From an uncultured Clostridia bacterium (lineage in GTDB: Bacteria; Bacillota; Clostridia; Christensenellales; Aristaeellaceae), in NCBI GenBank assembly GCA_934631055.1, contig CAKTXP010000141.1:1-6329 (forward strand): a stretch of 6,329 nucleotides of DNA. Direction: 5' to 3'. The first letter of the stretch is position 1; every line of letters starts with the position of its first letter. Made by a program: the position numbers and the translations under genes. Shown here piece after piece: positions 5,057-6,329 of the stretch. The notes beneath the pieces were generated by a model. The model made no database searches. It was not told the origin of the DNA and saw only the letters and a program-made list of their open reading frames with translations.

Positions 5057-6110
5057 CCGCACGCCCTCCCTTCCGTCGGGAGAAATAGACATAGGCAAAA
5101 AACGGCGCGCCGATAAGCGCCGTCACCGCGCCGACGGGCAGTTCTTTGGGACTGAGTATGGTTCGCGCCGCCAGATCTGACAAGACCATCAGCGCGCCGC
5201 CCAGCACCGCCGACGCCGGAATCAGCCAGCGATGGCGCGCCCCAAAGAGCCGACGCGCCAGATGCGGCACGATCAAATCGACAAAGCCGATGGTTCCGCA
5301 GAAGGAGACCGCCGTACCCGTCAGCAGCGTAGAGAGAACGATGAGCTTTCCGCGCGCTTTCTGCGGGGAAAAGCCGCTGGTCGCCGCCAGAGCGTCGCTG
5401 AACGTCAGGATATCCATCTCCGGAGAGAGCCTGAGCAGCAGCGGCACACAGACCGCCAGAACGATGAGCAGCACGGCGTTCTGCTTCATCGAGCCGCCGG
5501 AAAAACTGCCCATCTGCCAGAATACGAGCTGATTGAGATATTCCTTTTTCAACGCGCAGAGCATCGTGATGATGGCGTTGATAAACAGGCTGAGTACCAT
5601 GCCGGTCAGGATGATGGTTCCGCTGCGCATATCCGCGTCAAACCGCGCGCTCAGCCCCATCGCCGCGAACACCGTCGCCAAACCCAGAATAAAGCCGGCG
5701 ACCGGCAGCGTCATCGTCGGGACAAGCGGCAGCTGTACGCCCAGCAGCAGCACAAACGCCGCGCCCAGCGACGCGCCGGAAGATACGCCCAGCGTATAGC
5801 TCGACGCCAGCGGATTGCGCAGAACGCTCTGCATCACCACGCCGGAGGCTGACAGCATCGCGCCGCACAAAAACGCCATGCAGACCCTTGGCAGGCGGAT
5901 GCGCATCAGGATGGACGCGTTCAGCGAAGAGATATGTTCCGGAAGCGCCGCGCCAAAAAGCCCGTTCTTCAAGATTGCGACCACGTCCGCTATGCTCATC
6001 TGCACAGAGCCGATGCCTACCGCCGCAAGGAACAGCACCGCCGCCGCGCCTGTCATTCCCAGCAGCCGCAGACCTTTTCTATTTTTCTTTATTTCCATTC
6101 TGTTTTCCAT
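5049..6110 (-). CDS. FecCD-family ABC transporter permease (iron/siderophore/heme/cobalamin type)
   Basis: Integral membrane subunit of a type II importer. It should form a homodimer with about ten membrane helices per chain in the cytoplasmic membrane. From ATG at 6110 it has 353 residues, normal for the family. Family patterns are clear: RLPRVCMAFLCGAMLSASG, then QSVLRNPLASSYTLGVSSGAS near residues 70-115; SFCGTIGFVDLIVPHLARRLFG, the ATPase-contacting region; and the C-terminal ELPVGAVTALIGAPFFAYVYFSRR. It ends overlapping the ATPase gene by 8 bp. The start is uncertain: TTG 6125, ATG 6110 and ATG 6098 are all in frame and none has a good ribosome binding site, because palindromic element B begins at 6131. 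ATG 6110 is a compromise. No substrate-binding protein gene is visible in the window. Confidence 0.93.
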   Translation of the reverse strand: MENRMEIKKNRKGLRLLGMTGAAAVLFLAAVGIGSVQMSIADVVAILKNGLFGAALPEHISSLNASILMRIRLPRVCMAFLCGAMLSASGVVMQSVLRNPLASSYTLGVSSGASLGAAFVLLLGVQLPLVPTMTLPVAGFILGLATVFAAMGLSARFDADMRSGTIILTGMVLSLFINAIITMLCALKKEYLNQLVFWQMGSFSGGSMKQNAVLLIVLAVCVPLLLRLSPEMDILTFSDALAATSGFSPQKARGKLIVLSTLLTGTAVSFCGTIGFVDLIVPHLARRLFGARHRWLIPASAVLGGALMVLSDLAARTILSPKELPVGAVTALIGAPFFAYVYFSRRKGGRADD

Positions 6111-6130
6111 TCTACCATCGAGCAAAGGTG

Positions 6131-6329
6131 ACGGTTGGGGCTCTGCCCCAAGCCCCGCCAGGAACCTGAGATTCCTGGACTTCCTGATTCGCTTCGCGGC
6201 GGTTTAAATTATTTTTAGCGGACGATGCGCATGCGCATCGTATGCCCAAGATGATTAAAACCAGCGCGAAGCGAAGAAGGGAGTCTGAGGGGATTGGAAT
6301 CACGCGCCCGCAGTGCGGGATTCAGCGTG
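6131..6329 (-). repeat. Nested palindromic element, copy B (runs to window edge)
   Basis: Same family as copy A but in the opposite orientation. The end at 6131-6156 matches the right-hand end of copy A at 25 of 26 positions. The 20-bp palindrome ACGATGCGCATGCGCATCGT is identical (6222-6241). The arms CGCTTCGCG (6190-6198) and CGCGAAGCG (6265-6273) are kept. The subterminal hairpin is CCAGGAA/TTCCTGG (6158-6164, 6172-6178), which differs in sequence from copy A but still pairs. Beyond 6274 the copy diverges and carries a different hairpin, CCCGC-AGT-GCGGG (6307-6319), within CACGC/GCGTG. Its far boundary is not visible. No promoter or gene is recognisable in this stretch. Confidence 0.8.

Overview
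All recognisable genes in this window lie on the minus strand. The organism looks like a GC-rich, endospore-forming member of the Bacillota, probably of class Clostridia. The reasons are a T-box tRNA-sensing leader, strong GGAGG-type ribosome binding sites and a CwlD-type amidase. This placement is an inference from gene content; I could not run a phylogeny.

Layout from high to low coordinates, which is the direction of transcription: (1) 6131-6329 holds a nested palindromic repeat, copy B. (2) 6110-4292 is a two-gene operon for an iron/siderophore/heme/cobalamin-type importer, with a FecCD-family permease overlapping its ATPase by 8 bp. (3) 4281-4081 is a second copy (A) of the same repeat, in the opposite orientation, so the two copies bracket the transporter genes. 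(4) 4028-3984 is a strong rho-independent terminator. (5) 3660-3985 is non-coding and AT/pyrimidine-rich. It holds four perfect DnaA boxes, one near-perfect box and a phased array of CCGGCTTT repeats, so it could be a replication origin or a DnaA-titrating/regulatory cluster. (6) 3563-2766 is cwlD, with a possible forespore-type promoter. (7) 2683-2245 is a consensus promoter, a full T-box riboswitch whose specifier I read as GUC (valine), its terminator, and a hairpin-rich leader. (8) 2244-535 is ilvB, and 518 to the window edge is ilvN (3' end cut off). These are the catalytic and regulatory subunits of acetolactate synthase, the first common step of branched-chain amino acid synthesis.

How the genes work together: ilvB and ilvN form one operon, 16 nt apart, which should be read through when uncharged tRNA (probably tRNA-Val) binds the leader. 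The enzyme should then be feedback-inhibited through the ACT domain of IlvN. The permease and ATPase should form the membrane core of a binding-protein-dependent importer, but no substrate-binding protein gene is visible. cwlD is a stand-alone sporulation gene.

The parts most worth a second look are the DnaA-box cluster with its phased repeats, and the pair of inverted palindromic elements whose hairpins keep pairing while their sequence changes.
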